Source of the DNA: Microtetraspora niveoalba
GTDB taxonomy: Bacteria; Actinomycetota; Actinomycetes; Streptosporangiales; Streptosporangiaceae
Direction: 5' to 3'
Assembly: GCF_001570405.1 (NCBI RefSeq)
Contig: NZ_BBYM01000014.1
Coordinates: forward strand, 23,316-87,315
DNA: 64,000 nt
Shown here piece after piece: positions 45,917-54,901 of the stretch (positions within the stretch are counted from its first letter, which is position 1; the number at the start of each line of letters is the position of its first letter). The position numbers were made by a program, and so were the translations under genes. Below the pieces are notes generated by a model that saw nothing but the letters and a program-made list of their open reading frames with translations, did not search any database and was not told the DNA's origin.

Positions 45917-47176
45917 TCACAACCGCTCGACGTTGAAGCCCCGGCAGCGATTGCGGGTGTCGAAGATGAACGGGGCGGCCCGCTGGACCAGCTCGTAGTC
46001 GAAGCAGTCGTGGTCGGTGAGCACGACGACCGCATCCGCCCGGGCCAGCTCGTGGTAGGACGCCTCGGCGATCTCGATGCCCTCGGGCAGCAGCGCGAGG
46101 TCGACGTGCGGGTCGGCGGCCCGGACCTCCGCGCCGAGCTTGACCAGCGCCCGGGCCACCTCGATCGCCGGGGACTCGCGGCAGTCGCCCGCGTTCTTCT
46201 TGTACGCGAGGCCGAGCAGCAGCACGCGGCTGCCCCTCACCGGCTTGAACCGCTGGTTGAGCGCGAGCGTCAACCGGTGGACGACGTGCTCAGGCATGTG
46301 GTCGTTGACGTCGTTGGCCAGCTCGACGAACCGGAAGTTGTGCCCCAGGCTGCGCTTGACCTTCCAGGACAGGTACGACGGGTCGATCGGGAGGCAGTGC
46401 CCGCCGACGCCGGGACCCGGAGTGAAGCGCATGTAGCCGAACGGCTTCGTCGAAGCCGCGTCGATGGCCTCCCACACGTCGATGCCGAGTTGCCGGGCGA
46501 AGATCGACAGCTCGTTCACCAGCGCGATGTTGACGTGCCGGAACGTGTTCTCCAGGAGCTTGCACAGCTCGGCCACCTGGAGCGACGACACCGGGACGAC
46601 CTGCTCGACGAGCGCGCCGTAGAACGCCGCGATCCGGGCGAGCGACGCGTCGTCGACTCCCGAGACGACCTTCGGCGTGTTCTCCAGCCGCCAGCGGGCG
46701 TTGCCCGGGTCGATGCGCTCCGGGCTGTAGCCGAGGAAGAAGTCCTCCGGCGCGCGCAGCCCGGACCCCTCCTCCAGGATCGGACGCAGGTACTCCTCCG
46801 TCGTCCCCGGATAGGTGGTGGACTCCAGCACCACGGTGGAGCCGCGCCGTACGAGCGGGGCGACGCACCGCCCGGCCGAGGCGATGTGGCGCAGGTCGGG
46901 CGCGCCCTCGCTCAGCGGCGTCGGCACCGTGATCACGCAGATGTCGAATCCCTCGGCCTGCGTGTAGTCGGCGGCGGCGCGGTACCGGCCGGAGCGGTGG
47001 GCCGCGGCCAGCACCTCGTCACCGATGTCCTCGACGTAGCTCTGCGCCGCGTTGAGCCGTTTGACCCGCCATTCGTCCAGGTCGACGCCCACGACGTCGA
47101 ACCCGGCCTCGACCGCCCGCATCGCGAGCGGCAGGCCGACGTATCCCTGGCCGACCACGACCAGCTTCTCTCCCAC
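45917..47176 (-). CDS. UDP-N-acetylhexosamine 6-dehydrogenase-like nucleotide-sugar dehydrogenase
   Basis: The 419-residue enzyme has an N-terminal Rossmann motif GQGYVGLPL (about 9-17), TVPTPL, LESTTYPGTTEE, FFLGYSPERIDPGN, and the catalytic Cys in GGHCLPIDP (about 260). The STTYPGTTEE/SPERIDPGN combination is closest to WbpA- or WecC-type enzymes, which oxidise UDP-GlcNAc or UDP-ManNAc to the uronic acid, rather than to UDP-glucose dehydrogenase. The start is GTG 47176. It supplies an acidic sugar for the glycan locus. Confidence 0.88.
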   Translation of the reverse strand: MGEKLVVVGQGYVGLPLAMRAVEAGFDVVGVDLDEWRVKRLNAAQSYVEDIGDEVLAAAHRSGRYRAAADYTQAEGFDICVITVPTPLSEGAPDLRHIASAGRCVAPLVRRGSTVVLESTTYPGTTEEYLRPILEEGSGLRAPEDFFLGYSPERIDPGNARWRLENTPKVVSGVDDASLARIAAFYGALVEQVVPVSSLQVAELCKLLENTFRHVNIALVNELSIFARQLGIDVWEAIDAASTKPFGYMRFTPGPGVGGHCLPIDPSYLSWKVKRSLGHNFRFVELANDVNDHMPEHVVHRLTLALNQRFKPVRGSRVLLLGLAYKKNAGDCRESPAIEVARALVKLGAEVRAADPHVDLALLPEGIEIAEASYHELARADAVVVLTDHDCFDYELVQRAAPFIFDTRNRCRGFNVERL

Positions 47177-47738
47177 TTCTCAGGACCCCCGTCATTTCCA
47201 GACCAGATGGCCTGACTCTAGAAGTCGGGAGATCCCGGACCGCCGAAGGCGGATTCGGCGTGTCGCATTCCAAGTCCGGCATCCCGGCGACCCGTCGTCG
47301 TAATGTCACGCCACTGACGGACCGCGATCGGATTTCGAACAACGGGACCGCTTCGCGAAAGAAGAAAAATCTTCGCCTCCACCGTCTCGGCCCTTCTCGT
47401 CAGCACCGGATCGTCGCCGCATTTCGCCGACGCCCGCCCCGGAGTCGAGATGCCACGGCGCGACGTAAATTCCCGGCAACGCGCCCGACGCTCTTCGGCA
47501 AAAGCCACGGTGTACGCGGGACCGTTGATCGGTTTCGCCGTAAATTCAAACGGTTACCTGGTCGCTGCACCCATAGGTTCCTGTCGCCCCCTTCAGGCGA
47601 GGCAGCCGATGTGTCCCACAGGTGACGCCCGACGGCCGATGTCGCCGGTCGGCGCCCGCCCGCAGCGAGGGGGGCCACGGAATCGCCGTGCTCTCGCCGA
47701 ACACAAATCACGCCGAACAATACGAAAGCGCGAAACGA
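47177..47738. promoter_or_regulatory. Long divergent intergenic region, less GC-rich
   Basis: These 562 bp separate the sugar dehydrogenase from the WbqC gene. The composition is patchy, with AT-rich blocks (AAAGAAGAAAAATCTTCG near 47360, GTAAATTCAAACGG near 47540). A direct repeat CGTAAATTC occurs at 47464-47472 and 47539-47547. Open frames here lack actinomycete codon bias and were not accepted. It probably contains the promoters of both genes. Confidence 0.5.
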
Positions 47739-48485
47739 ATGAAGCGAGTTGCGATAGTGCAATCGAATTATATCCCCTGGAAGGGATATTTCGATCTCAT
47801 CGCCCATGTCGACGAGTTCATCCTGCTCGACGACGTGCAATACACCAACAGAGATTGGCGTAATCGCAACCGCATAAAGACGGTCACGGGCCCCATGTGG
47901 CTGTCGATTCCCATCAGGCACGGAAGCCGGAGCCAGCTGATCAACGAGGCGACCGCCACCGACCAGTCCTGGCGCGTCAAGCACTGGCGAGCGCTTACAC
48001 ACGCCTACCGGAGGGCCCCCTACTTCGACGAGTACGCCATGGTCCTGGAAAAGATGTACCGTGAGTGCCCGGGAAACAGGCTGTCCGAAATCAACAGACA
48101 CTTCCTCGAAGGGCTCTGTTCAATTCTCGGCGTCCAGGCCAACCTGCGTCAATCCACCAACTACGGCGCGACCGGCTCCAAAAGCGAGCGTCTCATCGAC
48201 CTGTGCCGGAAGTCGGGAGCGACCGGATACGTCACCGGCCCGGCCGCCCGGGCCTACCTCGACGAAGCCCTCTTCCAGAATGCGGGAATCGAGGTTCAAT
48301 GGTTCGATTACTCGGGCTATCGCGAGTATCCGCAACTCCACCCGCCCTTCGACCATCACGTGAGCGTCCTCGATCTCATCTTCAGCACGGGGCCGGACGC
48401 CAAGGGATACCTGAAGATCGCCACCGCCCCGGGGCCTCATGAGGCGCCGTCACTCCAGCCCGCGCTACCGCAGGCGCCCACCTGA
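47739..48485 (+). CDS. WbqC-family protein
   Basis: From ATG 47739 the 248-residue protein shows the WbqC hallmark QSNYIPWKGYF (about 8-18), LDDVQYTNRDWRNRN, and NYGATGSKSERLIDLC with SGATGYVTGPAARAYLD. WbqC proteins occur in O-antigen and other glycan clusters; a role in amino-sugar acylation has been suggested, but the biochemistry is poorly known. Codon use is less GC-biased than that of the neighbours, which may indicate separate acquisition. A longer frame to 47622 lacks family similarity. Confidence 0.85.
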   Translation: MKRVAIVQSNYIPWKGYFDLIAHVDEFILLDDVQYTNRDWRNRNRIKTVTGPMWLSIPIRHGSRSQLINEATATDQSWRVKHWRALTHAYRRAPYFDEYAMVLEKMYRECPGNRLSEINRHFLEGLCSILGVQANLRQSTNYGATGSKSERLIDLCRKSGATGYVTGPAARAYLDEALFQNAGIEVQWFDYSGYREYPQLHPPFDHHVSVLDLIFSTGPDAKGYLKIATAPGPHEAPSLQPALPQAPT

Positions 48486-48597
48486 CCCGGATCTTCCGTT
48501 ATCTCGATACCGGCAGCCGTAGATCGAGGTCAGTACTCCGGCCGTAGTTCTTGATCGCCTCTCGTGAACGGCCTGGCGGCGGTGATGGCCGATCCGG

Positions 48598-48641
48598 GCG
48601 GGCGCCGGGTGGTGGGACACGCCCCACCACCCGGCGCCCGC
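48598..48641. terminator. Strong bidirectional terminator hairpin
   Basis: A perfect 19-bp stem (48598-48616 with 48623-48641), containing GGGCGCCGGGTGGTGGG, encloses the 6-nt loop ACACGC. It lies between the convergent WbqC and GT2 genes. No T tract follows on either strand. Confidence 0.8.
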
Positions 48642-48688
48642 AGGTCGACCTCGTTCCGGTGAGCCACCGTGAAGAGGGTGGCGACTGA

Positions 48689-49684
48689 TCAGCGATCGCC
48701 CGATCCGTCACCCGCGTACACACCGACGCCGGCAGCGGAGGCCGCGACGGCGACCGAACCGGCCTGCTCGGCGCGCTCCCGCACGACGTAGGTCGGCCGT
48801 CCCATCCCGCTGCTGTGGATGCGGCCGACGTACTCCCCCAGAACGCCGACGGCGATGAGCTGGGCGGCGGAGAAGAGCGCCACCATCGAGGCGATGGTGG
48901 TGAATCCCGCCACCGTGGTCTCCCCTGTGGCGAAACGCCATAGAACGGACGCGCCCAGCAGAAGCCCGAAGGTCCCGACGAGGAACCCCAGATAGCTCGC
49001 CACTCTTAGCGGTGCGGTGCTGTAGCCGAGCAACAAGCTGACCGCGTGCCGGATCAGCAGGCTCGGGGTGTAGTTGGACCGCCCGTGACGACGCCGATCC
49101 ATGTGCACGTGGACGAAGCCGACGCGAGTCGTCGTCCACGACAAGGCCACGTCCACGGAGAAGTGCGGCCCGGACAGTTCCTCGAACCCCTCACGCAAGC
49201 GGGTCCGGAAGACGCGGAACGCGCTGATCACCCGGGCGCTGCGCACGCCCAGCATTCCGGAGATGCAGGTCTTCAGCGCCCGCGAACCGAGGTTGCGGAT
49301 CACCCCGTGCTCCTCCTCGTGCGCGACGCCGTACACCAGGTCGAGGCGGTCCCCTTCGAGCGTGGCCAGCATCAGCGGAATCTGCTCCGGCGGGTGTTGC
49401 AGGTCGTCATCCATGGTGACGATCACGTCGAAGCGCGCCTCCCTGATGCCGGCCATCAGCGCATTGTGCTGCCCGTAATTGCGGGACAGATGGATCGCAC
49501 GGACGGCGGCGATCTCGCGGGCCAGGCCGGAGGCCACGTCCCACGTGTCATCGGGGCTTCCATCGACGACGAGGACGACCTCGTACGGTACGGAGAGATC
49601 CCGCAGAACCGGAACGAGCCTCGCCAGCAGCGATGGCAGGGTTCCCGCCGATCGGTAACACGGGATGACCACCGACACGGACAT
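48689..49684 (-). CDS. GtrB-like polyprenyl-phosphate glycosyltransferase (GT2), copy 1
   Basis: The 331-residue protein has a GT-A domain with VVIPCYRSAGT, VDGSPDDTW (about 40-48), LSRNYGQHNAL and the metal motif MDDDLQHP (about 91-98). Two C-terminal hydrophobic segments follow (about 225-250 and 260-285). This is the GtrB/DPM1 layout: transfer of a sugar from a nucleotide donor to polyprenyl phosphate on the inner membrane face. A close paralogue lies in opposite orientation at 53470. The ATG at 49684 has GGGGGA upstream. Confidence 0.9.
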   Translation of the reverse strand: MSVSVVIPCYRSAGTLPSLLARLVPVLRDLSVPYEVVLVVDGSPDDTWDVASGLAREIAAVRAIHLSRNYGQHNALMAGIREARFDVIVTMDDDLQHPPEQIPLMLATLEGDRLDLVYGVAHEEEHGVIRNLGSRALKTCISGMLGVRSARVISAFRVFRTRLREGFEELSGPHFSVDVALSWTTTRVGFVHVHMDRRRHGRSNYTPSLLIRHAVSLLLGYSTAPLRVASYLGFLVGTFGLLLGASVLWRFATGETTVAGFTTIASMVALFSAAQLIAVGVLGEYVGRIHSSGMGRPTYVVRERAEQAGSVAVAASAAGVGVYAGDGSGDR

Positions 49685-49794
49685 AAATCCCCCGGTTGTT
49701 TCGCATTGGCCGACTACGATCCACTCGCACGCGAAGCCGCGGACGCCTCACCTCCGCCTGACTTCGGCGAGCCCCCATCACACGCGCCCGGCGG

Positions 49795-50559
49795 TCACTC
49801 CGGGATCAGCTCCAGAAAGAGGCGGATCACGGTGCCGTCGAGCGTGCGGAGCCGCACGCAGTTGTCCCGGTTGAAGCACCGGCCCCGGACGATGTCCACC
49901 ATGCGTCCGACCGTCATGATCTGGTCCGGGTCAAGGTACGCGAGTTCCTCGAACTCTTCGGTCGTGTGTGCGGTGGCCTTGTCGTGATCCTGTTCTTCCG
50001 GTGTGAGCGCGTTCGCGCACAGCAAGGGCCACGAGCGCCGGAACAGTTCGACGGCGGCGTCCTCTACTTTTCGATAGAGCGAACCGCCTGTGTCGTGCGG
50101 CTGGACGGGGACCTCCTCCTGCGCGAGCACCGGACCCGTGTCGACTCCCTGGTCGACCATGTGCAACGTCGCACCGGCCGGCGTGCCGTCGATGATCGAC
50201 CAGATCGCCGTCCGCCGCCCCCGGTTGTACGGCAGCAGGGAGGGATGGAGGTTGACGATCCCGCGCGGAAACGCGTTGATGAGCTCTGATCTGAATATGT
50301 GCCCGAAATACAGGGATATCCCCAGCTCCGCGCCGAGCCCTGCGATGCGGCGCACCGTCTCCCCGTTCTTGAGCATGTCCCCGGTGAGGATCAGGCCCGC
50401 CCGCTCCAGGTCGGGGAACAGGCTCCTGATCTCGTCTGCCCGGCGCTGCTGCCCGGGGGCGTTGAGGACGACCGCGGCGACCTCCGCGTCAGGCCTGCCC
50501 TGCAGCCACGTCGCGATGTCGAGACCGGTGCGGTCATTACAGAATAGGACGATCCGCAT
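49795..50559 (-). CDS. Sugar N-formyltransferase-like protein
   Basis: The 254-residue protein carries the formyltransferase catalytic set Asn-His-Asp: NLHPSLLPYNRG (about 101-112) and MVDQGVDTGPV (Asp about 137). It uses N10-formyl-tetrahydrofolate. In a locus making amino-dideoxy sugars, a dTDP-amino-sugar N-formyltransferase is more likely than a tRNA enzyme, whose C-terminal tRNA-binding domain is missing. ATG 50559 has GGGAG 6 nt upstream. A hairpin separates it from rmlAB. Confidence 0.82.
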   Translation of the reverse strand: MRIVLFCNDRTGLDIATWLQGRPDAEVAAVVLNAPGQQRRADEIRSLFPDLERAGLILTGDMLKNGETVRRIAGLGAELGISLYFGHIFRSELINAFPRGIVNLHPSLLPYNRGRRTAIWSIIDGTPAGATLHMVDQGVDTGPVLAQEEVPVQPHDTGGSLYRKVEDAAVELFRRSWPLLCANALTPEEQDHDKATAHTTEEFEELAYLDPDQIMTVGRMVDIVRGRCFNRDNCVRLRTLDGTVIRLFLELIPE

Positions 50560-50626
50560 TCTTTGCTCCCTGGGAATCGGGTTCGTGATCGTGCGGGCGC
50601 TCAACGCTCCGCGTCGTCGGCGCACG

Positions 50627-50663
50627 ACGCCCGGCGGCCCGCCGTGACAGGGCCCCCGGGCGT
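50627..50663 (-). terminator. Terminator hairpin between rmlB and the formyltransferase gene
   Basis: ACGCCCGG-C-GGCCC pairs with GGGCC-C-CCGGGCGT, a 13-bp stem with one C-C mismatch and a 9-nt loop. It lies downstream of rmlB and upstream of the formyltransferase gene, so rmlAB probably forms its own transcript. Confidence 0.65.
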
Positions 50664-50731
50664 GCGCGTGAATTTCGAGCGGTTCCACCTCTGGGCGTCC
50701 GCATGACGGACGACCACAACCGCCCTGATGA

Positions 50732-51709
50732 TCAGGAGGTCGTCGCCCTGAGCCCGCGCCACCAGTCCTCGTGGTCGCGGTACCACCGCACGACCTCGTC
50801 GAGTCCCTTGTCGAAGTCGACCAGCGGCGTGTACCCGATCGAGCGGATCTTGGAGGAGTCGACGGAGTAGCGCAGATCGTGACCGAGCCGGTCCGGGACG
50901 CGCTCGACCATCTCCCAGCCGGCACCGAGGGCGTCGAGCAGCCGTTCCGTCAACTCCAGGTTCGTCAGCTCGACCCCGCCGCCGATGTTGTAGATCTCGC
51001 CGCCGGAGCCCTTGTCGAGCACGAGCTGGATGCCCCGGCAGTGGTCGTCGACATGCAGCCATTCACGCACGTTGCGGCCGTCGCCGTACAGCGGGACAGG
51101 TCTGCCGTCGATCAGGTTGGTGACGAACAGCGGGATGACCTTCTCCGGGTACTGGTAGGGGCCGTAGTTGTTCGAGCACCTGGTGACGCGCACGTCCAGC
51201 CCGTGCGTCCGGTGGTACGCGCGGCAGAGCAGGTCGGCGCCCGCCTTGGCGGCGGAGTAGGGCGAGTTGGGCAGCAGCGGCTCGGCCTCCGTCCACGACC
51301 CGTCGTCGATCGACCCGTACACCTCGTCGGTCGAGACCTGGACGACCGTGCGCACGTCGTGCTCGAGCGCCGCCTGCAGCAGCCGCTGCGTGCCCTGCAC
51401 GTTGGTGACCACGAAGTCGCCCGCGCCGGCGATGGAGCGGTCCACGTGCGTCTCGGCGGCGAAGTTGACCATGACGTCGTGGCCGGGCACGAGCTCGTCG
51501 AGCAGGGCGGCGTCGGTGATGTCGCCGCGGACGAAGGTGAGCCGGGTGTTCCCGTCAACCGGCCGCAGGTTGGCCAGGTTGCCCGCGTACGTGAGCTTGT
51601 CGAGCACCGTCACGTGCGCGTCCTCGTAGCCGGCGTACGCGCCGGACAGCAGGCACCGCACGTAGTGGGAGCCGATGAAACCGGCCCCGCCGGAAACCAG
51701 GATCCTCAT
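50732..51709 (-). CDS. rmlB: dTDP-glucose 4,6-dehydratase
   Basis: The 325-residue extended SDR has GGAGFIG (about 7-13), the catalytic STDEVYG (about 122-128) and YSAAK (about 147-151). It converts dTDP-glucose to dTDP-4-keto-6-deoxyglucose, the branch point for all the amino-dideoxy sugars inferred here. Its ATG overlaps the rmlA stop (ATGA). No rmlC or rmlD is present in the window. Confidence 0.95.
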   Translation of the reverse strand: MRILVSGGAGFIGSHYVRCLLSGAYAGYEDAHVTVLDKLTYAGNLANLRPVDGNTRLTFVRGDITDAALLDELVPGHDVMVNFAAETHVDRSIAGAGDFVVTNVQGTQRLLQAALEHDVRTVVQVSTDEVYGSIDDGSWTEAEPLLPNSPYSAAKAGADLLCRAYHRTHGLDVRVTRCSNNYGPYQYPEKVIPLFVTNLIDGRPVPLYGDGRNVREWLHVDDHCRGIQLVLDKGSGGEIYNIGGGVELTNLELTERLLDALGAGWEMVERVPDRLGHDLRYSVDSSKIRSIGYTPLVDFDKGLDEVVRWYRDHEDWWRGLRATTS

Positions 51710-52773
51710 GCGCGCACCTGAACCTTGCTGTGGTCTCCCACCATGAGCTGGTAGGAGTTCGGCACTCCGGCCGCCTTCGTGACCTCGACGTTACGGCCGA
51801 TGAGGGAGTAGCTCAGCCCGCTGACGCCCCTGATGGCCGATTCGCCCAGGACGATGCTGTACTCCACCTCGGCCTCCTCCAGCGCGCAGCCCTCCCCGAT
51901 GGACGTGTACGGGCCGATGTACGAGCGATCGATCTTGGTGTTGGCGCCGATGACCGCGGGCCCCCTGATGACGGAGTTCTCCACGACCGCTCCCGGGCCG
52001 ATGACGACCCGGCCGGTGATCTCCGAGAGCGCGTCCACCGTCCCCCGGCAGTCGCGCTCGATCGCCTCGAGCACGATGCGGTTGCACTCCAGCATGTCCT
52101 GGAGCCTTCCGGTGTCCTTCCAGTAGCCGGTGACCAGGTGCGACTGGACCCGGCGGCCGCTGTCGATGAGCCACGTGATCGCGTCGGTGATCTCCAGCTC
52201 GCCCCGCGCGGACGGCCTGATCGCGCGCACGGCCTCGTGGATGGCGGGCGAGAACGTGTAGACCCCGACGATCGCGAGATCGCTGCGCGGGTTCTCCGGC
52301 TTCTCCTCGAGCGCGACGATCTCCCCGTCCGGCCCGAGCTCCGCGACGCCGTAGAACTGCGGCTCGGCGACCGGGGTGAGCAGGATGCGCGCGTCGCAGT
52401 CGGCCGCCCGGAAGGCGTCGACCAGGCCGGAGATGCCGTCGACCAGGAAGTTGTCCCCGAGGTACATCACGAAGGGGTCGTCACCGAGGAAGTCCCGGGC
52501 GATCAGGACGCAGTGCGCCAGGCCGAGCGGGGCCTCCTGCTCGATGTAGGTGACGTCGAGCCCGAACGACGACCCGTCGCCGACGGCATCGCGGATCTCG
52601 TGGGCCGTGTCACCGACGATGATGCCGACGCTGGTGATCCCCGCCTCGCGGATCGCCTCGAGCCCGTAGAAGAGCACCGGCTTGTTCGCGACGGGAACCA
52701 GTTGTTTCGCCGACGTGTGGGTCAGCGGGCGCAATCTGGTCCCCTTGCCGCCCGCCAGAACGAGTGCCTTCAC
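51706..52773 (-). CDS. rmlA: Glucose-1-phosphate thymidylyltransferase, long form
   Basis: The 355-residue enzyme begins with LAGGKGTRLRP and has KQLVPVANKPV, YLGDNFL (about 115-121) and EEKPENPRSD. A C-terminal left-handed-helix region with IGPGAVVENSVI-type hexapeptides extends it beyond the 290-residue classical RmlA. This long form is the StrD-like type common in actinomycete deoxysugar clusters. It makes dTDP-glucose for RmlB. The start is GTG 52773; the longer open frame upstream lacks similarity. Confidence 0.93.
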   Translation of the reverse strand: MKALVLAGGKGTRLRPLTHTSAKQLVPVANKPVLFYGLEAIREAGITSVGIIVGDTAHEIRDAVGDGSSFGLDVTYIEQEAPLGLAHCVLIARDFLGDDPFVMYLGDNFLVDGISGLVDAFRAADCDARILLTPVAEPQFYGVAELGPDGEIVALEEKPENPRSDLAIVGVYTFSPAIHEAVRAIRPSARGELEITDAITWLIDSGRRVQSHLVTGYWKDTGRLQDMLECNRIVLEAIERDCRGTVDALSEITGRVVIGPGAVVENSVIRGPAVIGANTKIDRSYIGPYTSIGEGCALEEAEVEYSIVLGESAIRGVSGLSYSLIGRNVEVTKAAGVPNSYQLMVGDHSKVQVRA

Positions 52774-52924
52774 CGCTCTTCGAGTCCTTCCATGCTTTGG
52801 ATCCCTCTTTGAAGAACGCATGGCCGCAGCGACCATCTGACCGGTCGAAATTACTGGGGACTCGAATCGAGAACGTCGCGCCGAAGGCCGCATTTGCCGA
52901 ACGGTGTTGCACATGTTGCCAGGG

Positions 52925-53392
52925 CTAGACGTTGCGGGCGCCGTCCCGCTCCCGGAAGGTCCAGGCCCGGTGTATCGCATAACTCAGCGGCGGGCTGAGC
53001 AGGATTATCAGGCCCTGCGCCACCATGATGGGAATCCCGGCGAACTCCACCAGAATGGGCAGACCGATGACGGACAGGCCGAGGAAGCTCAGCCCGACGG
53101 CATAGAAGCGCAGGTAACCGGGCAGCCATCCCACACCGGAGGACTTGAAGACCACCAGCCTGTACGCCGGATAGACGATCAGCGTGGTGATGAGGTGGCC
53201 GACCACGACGAGGAAAAGATAGGGCACCGAATTCTTGGCGACCAGCAATCCTAGGCCAAGGAGAACGTAATACACCCCGGCCGTCATGGCACCGGCCAGC
53301 AGATATGTGATGCGCTGGCCGAGGAGAGCCGGCATCGCGATCCGCCGCGCATCTGGGTTTTCCCGGGCACTCCGGCTTTTGAGTTCGAGCAT
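52925..53392 (-). CDS. GtrA-like membrane protein, copy 1
   Basis: The 155-residue protein has four hydrophobic segments in the GtrA pattern, with YLLAGAMTAGVYYVLLGLGLL (about 30-50) and SYAIHRAWTFRERDG at the end. GtrA proteins are thought to flip polyprenyl-phosphate sugars or to help GtrB. It diverges from the GtrB-like gene at 53470 with a 77-bp gap, and the two probably form a functional pair. Confidence 0.87.
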   Translation of the reverse strand: MLELKSRSARENPDARRIAMPALLGQRITYLLAGAMTAGVYYVLLGLGLLVAKNSVPYLFLVVVGHLITTLIVYPAYRLVVFKSSGVGWLPGYLRFYAVGLSFLGLSVIGLPILVEFAGIPIMVAQGLIILLSPPLSYAIHRAWTFRERDGARNV

Positions 53393-53469
53393 ATTTAGGT
53401 CACTCCGGATCTGCCGTGGACGCCGATCAGAGGGAGTGTAATCGGCGGCGCGAGAGAATCGGAGGATCG

Positions 53470-54471
53470 ATGTCGGTGTCGGTGGTAATTCCGTGTTACG
53501 GATCAGCGCGGACCCTTCCGCGGCTGCTGGCCAGGCTCATGCCCGTGCTGCGCGGCGTCTCCCCCTGTCACGAGGTGATCCTCGTCGTCGATGGGAGCCC
53601 GGACGACACCTGGGCCGTCGCCTCCGATCTGGCCCGCCGGGTCGAGGGGGTGCGCGCCCTCCACCTCTCCCGCAACTACGGCCAGCACAACGCCCTGGTC
53701 GCGGGCATCAGGGAGGCCAGGTTCGACGTCGTCGTGACGATGGACGACGACCTCCAGCACCCGCCCGAGCAGATCCCCCTCCTGCTGGCCGCGCTGGAGG
53801 GCGAGCGTCTCGACCTGGTCTACGGCGTCCCGCACGAGGAGGAGCACGGTTTCCTGCGCAGTCTCGCCTCCCGTTCGGTGAAGGCGGGGATGGCGGCCGC
53901 GCTCGGCGTCCGCGCCGCACGGTCGATCAGCGCGTTCCGCGCCTTCCGCACCCGGATGCGCGAAGGCTTCGACGGCCTGACGGGGCCGCACGCCTGTGTC
54001 GACGTGGCGCTCTCGTGGGCCACGACCCGCGTCGGCACCGTCCCGGTGCACATGAGCGAGCGCAGCGACGGCCGGTCCAACTACACCCCCCGCCTGCTCG
54101 TACGGCACGCCGTCACCATGCTGATCGGCTACAGCGCGGCTCCCCTGAGGGCGGCCAGCTATCTGGGATTCCTCGCGGGCATCGTCGGCCTGCTGCTCGG
54201 CGCGGCCGTGCTGTGGAGGTTCGTCATGGGTGACACCACGGTGGCGGGGTTCACGACGATCGCCTCGATGGTCGCGCTCTTCTCGGCGGCGCAGCTCGTA
54301 TCCATCGGAGTGCTCGGCGAGTATGTCGGCCGCATCCACGGCGGGGGGATGGGCCGCCCGAGCTACGTCGTTCGCGAACGGGCCGAGACGACGGACGACG
54401 GCACCGCCGGGCGGGTGTCGGATGGCATCGACTCCCCAATCGGAGCCGGCTCCGGATCGGGTGGCCGGTGA
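53470..54471 (+). CDS. GtrB-like polyprenyl-phosphate glycosyltransferase (GT2), copy 2
   Basis: The 333-residue protein is collinear with the GT2 at 48689 over nearly its whole length, with the same VVIPCY, VDGSPDDTW, LSRNYGQHNAL, MDDDLQHPPEQIP and C-terminal GFTTIASMVALFSAAQL stretches and two membrane segments. ATG 53470 is preceded by GGAGGA. It is convergent with the GtrA-like gene at 54494. It should load a sugar onto polyprenyl phosphate. The C-terminal 25 residues are Gly/Ser-rich and differ between the copies. Confidence 0.9.
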   Translation: MSVSVVIPCYGSARTLPRLLARLMPVLRGVSPCHEVILVVDGSPDDTWAVASDLARRVEGVRALHLSRNYGQHNALVAGIREARFDVVVTMDDDLQHPPEQIPLLLAALEGERLDLVYGVPHEEEHGFLRSLASRSVKAGMAAALGVRAARSISAFRAFRTRMREGFDGLTGPHACVDVALSWATTRVGTVPVHMSERSDGRSNYTPRLLVRHAVTMLIGYSAAPLRAASYLGFLAGIVGLLLGAAVLWRFVMGDTTVAGFTTIASMVALFSAAQLVSIGVLGEYVGRIHGGGMGRPSYVVRERAETTDDGTAGRVSDGIDSPIGAGSGSGGR

Positions 54472-54493
54472 GAAAGGCGCGGCGCGGTCGTAC

Positions 54494-54901
54494 TTAGACG
54501 GGAAGGCGGTCGGGCGCCGGCGCGGCTTCGGCCCGCCGGGCCCCGCCCTGGAGGACGCGCCGGCTCAGCACGAACGTGAGCGGGACGGTGACGCACATCG
54601 TCATCGGCATCGCCACCCGGCTGTCGACCCCCCAGTGGACCAGCACCGTCAGGAGCGCCAGACCGGTGAGGTACTGGACCAGGTAGACCCCCGGGAAGCG
54701 CACCGCGGAACGGAGCGACGCCCTCGTCTGGAACACGAAGGCCGCGTTGAGGACGTAGGAGAGGGCGATGCCGCACACGAAGACCACCGAATAGGCGACC
54801 GGCGGCGGCGCCCACCGGCAGAGGACCACGAACAGCCCGTACGTCACGCCGGTGTTCGCGGCCCCGGCCACGAGGAACCGGGCGAACGGCGCCCCCCTCA
54901 C
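54494..54901 (-). CDS. GtrA-like membrane protein, copy 2
   Basis: From GTG 54901, which overlaps the preceding stop by 4 bp, the product is 135 residues with four hydrophobic segments. It has the GtrA motifs [20 protein letters not shown] and [15 protein letters not shown]. It is last in an operon with the aminotransferase, a GT2 and the fused acyltransferase/ketoisomerase. It probably moves the polyprenyl-linked sugar made by that operon's GT2. Confidence 0.86.
   Translation of the reverse strand: MRGAPFARFLVAGAANTGVTYGLFVVLCRWAPPPVAYSVVFVCGIALSYVLNAAFVFQTRASLRSAVRFPGVYLVQYLTGLALLTVLVHWGVDSRVAMPMTMCVTVPLTFVLSRRVLQGGARRAEAAPAPDRLPV

Noticed and set aside
47400-48101. Minus-strand open frame opposite the WbqC gene
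   Set aside because: No recognisable motif or actinomycete codon bias; the opposite strand holds the clear WbqC signature.
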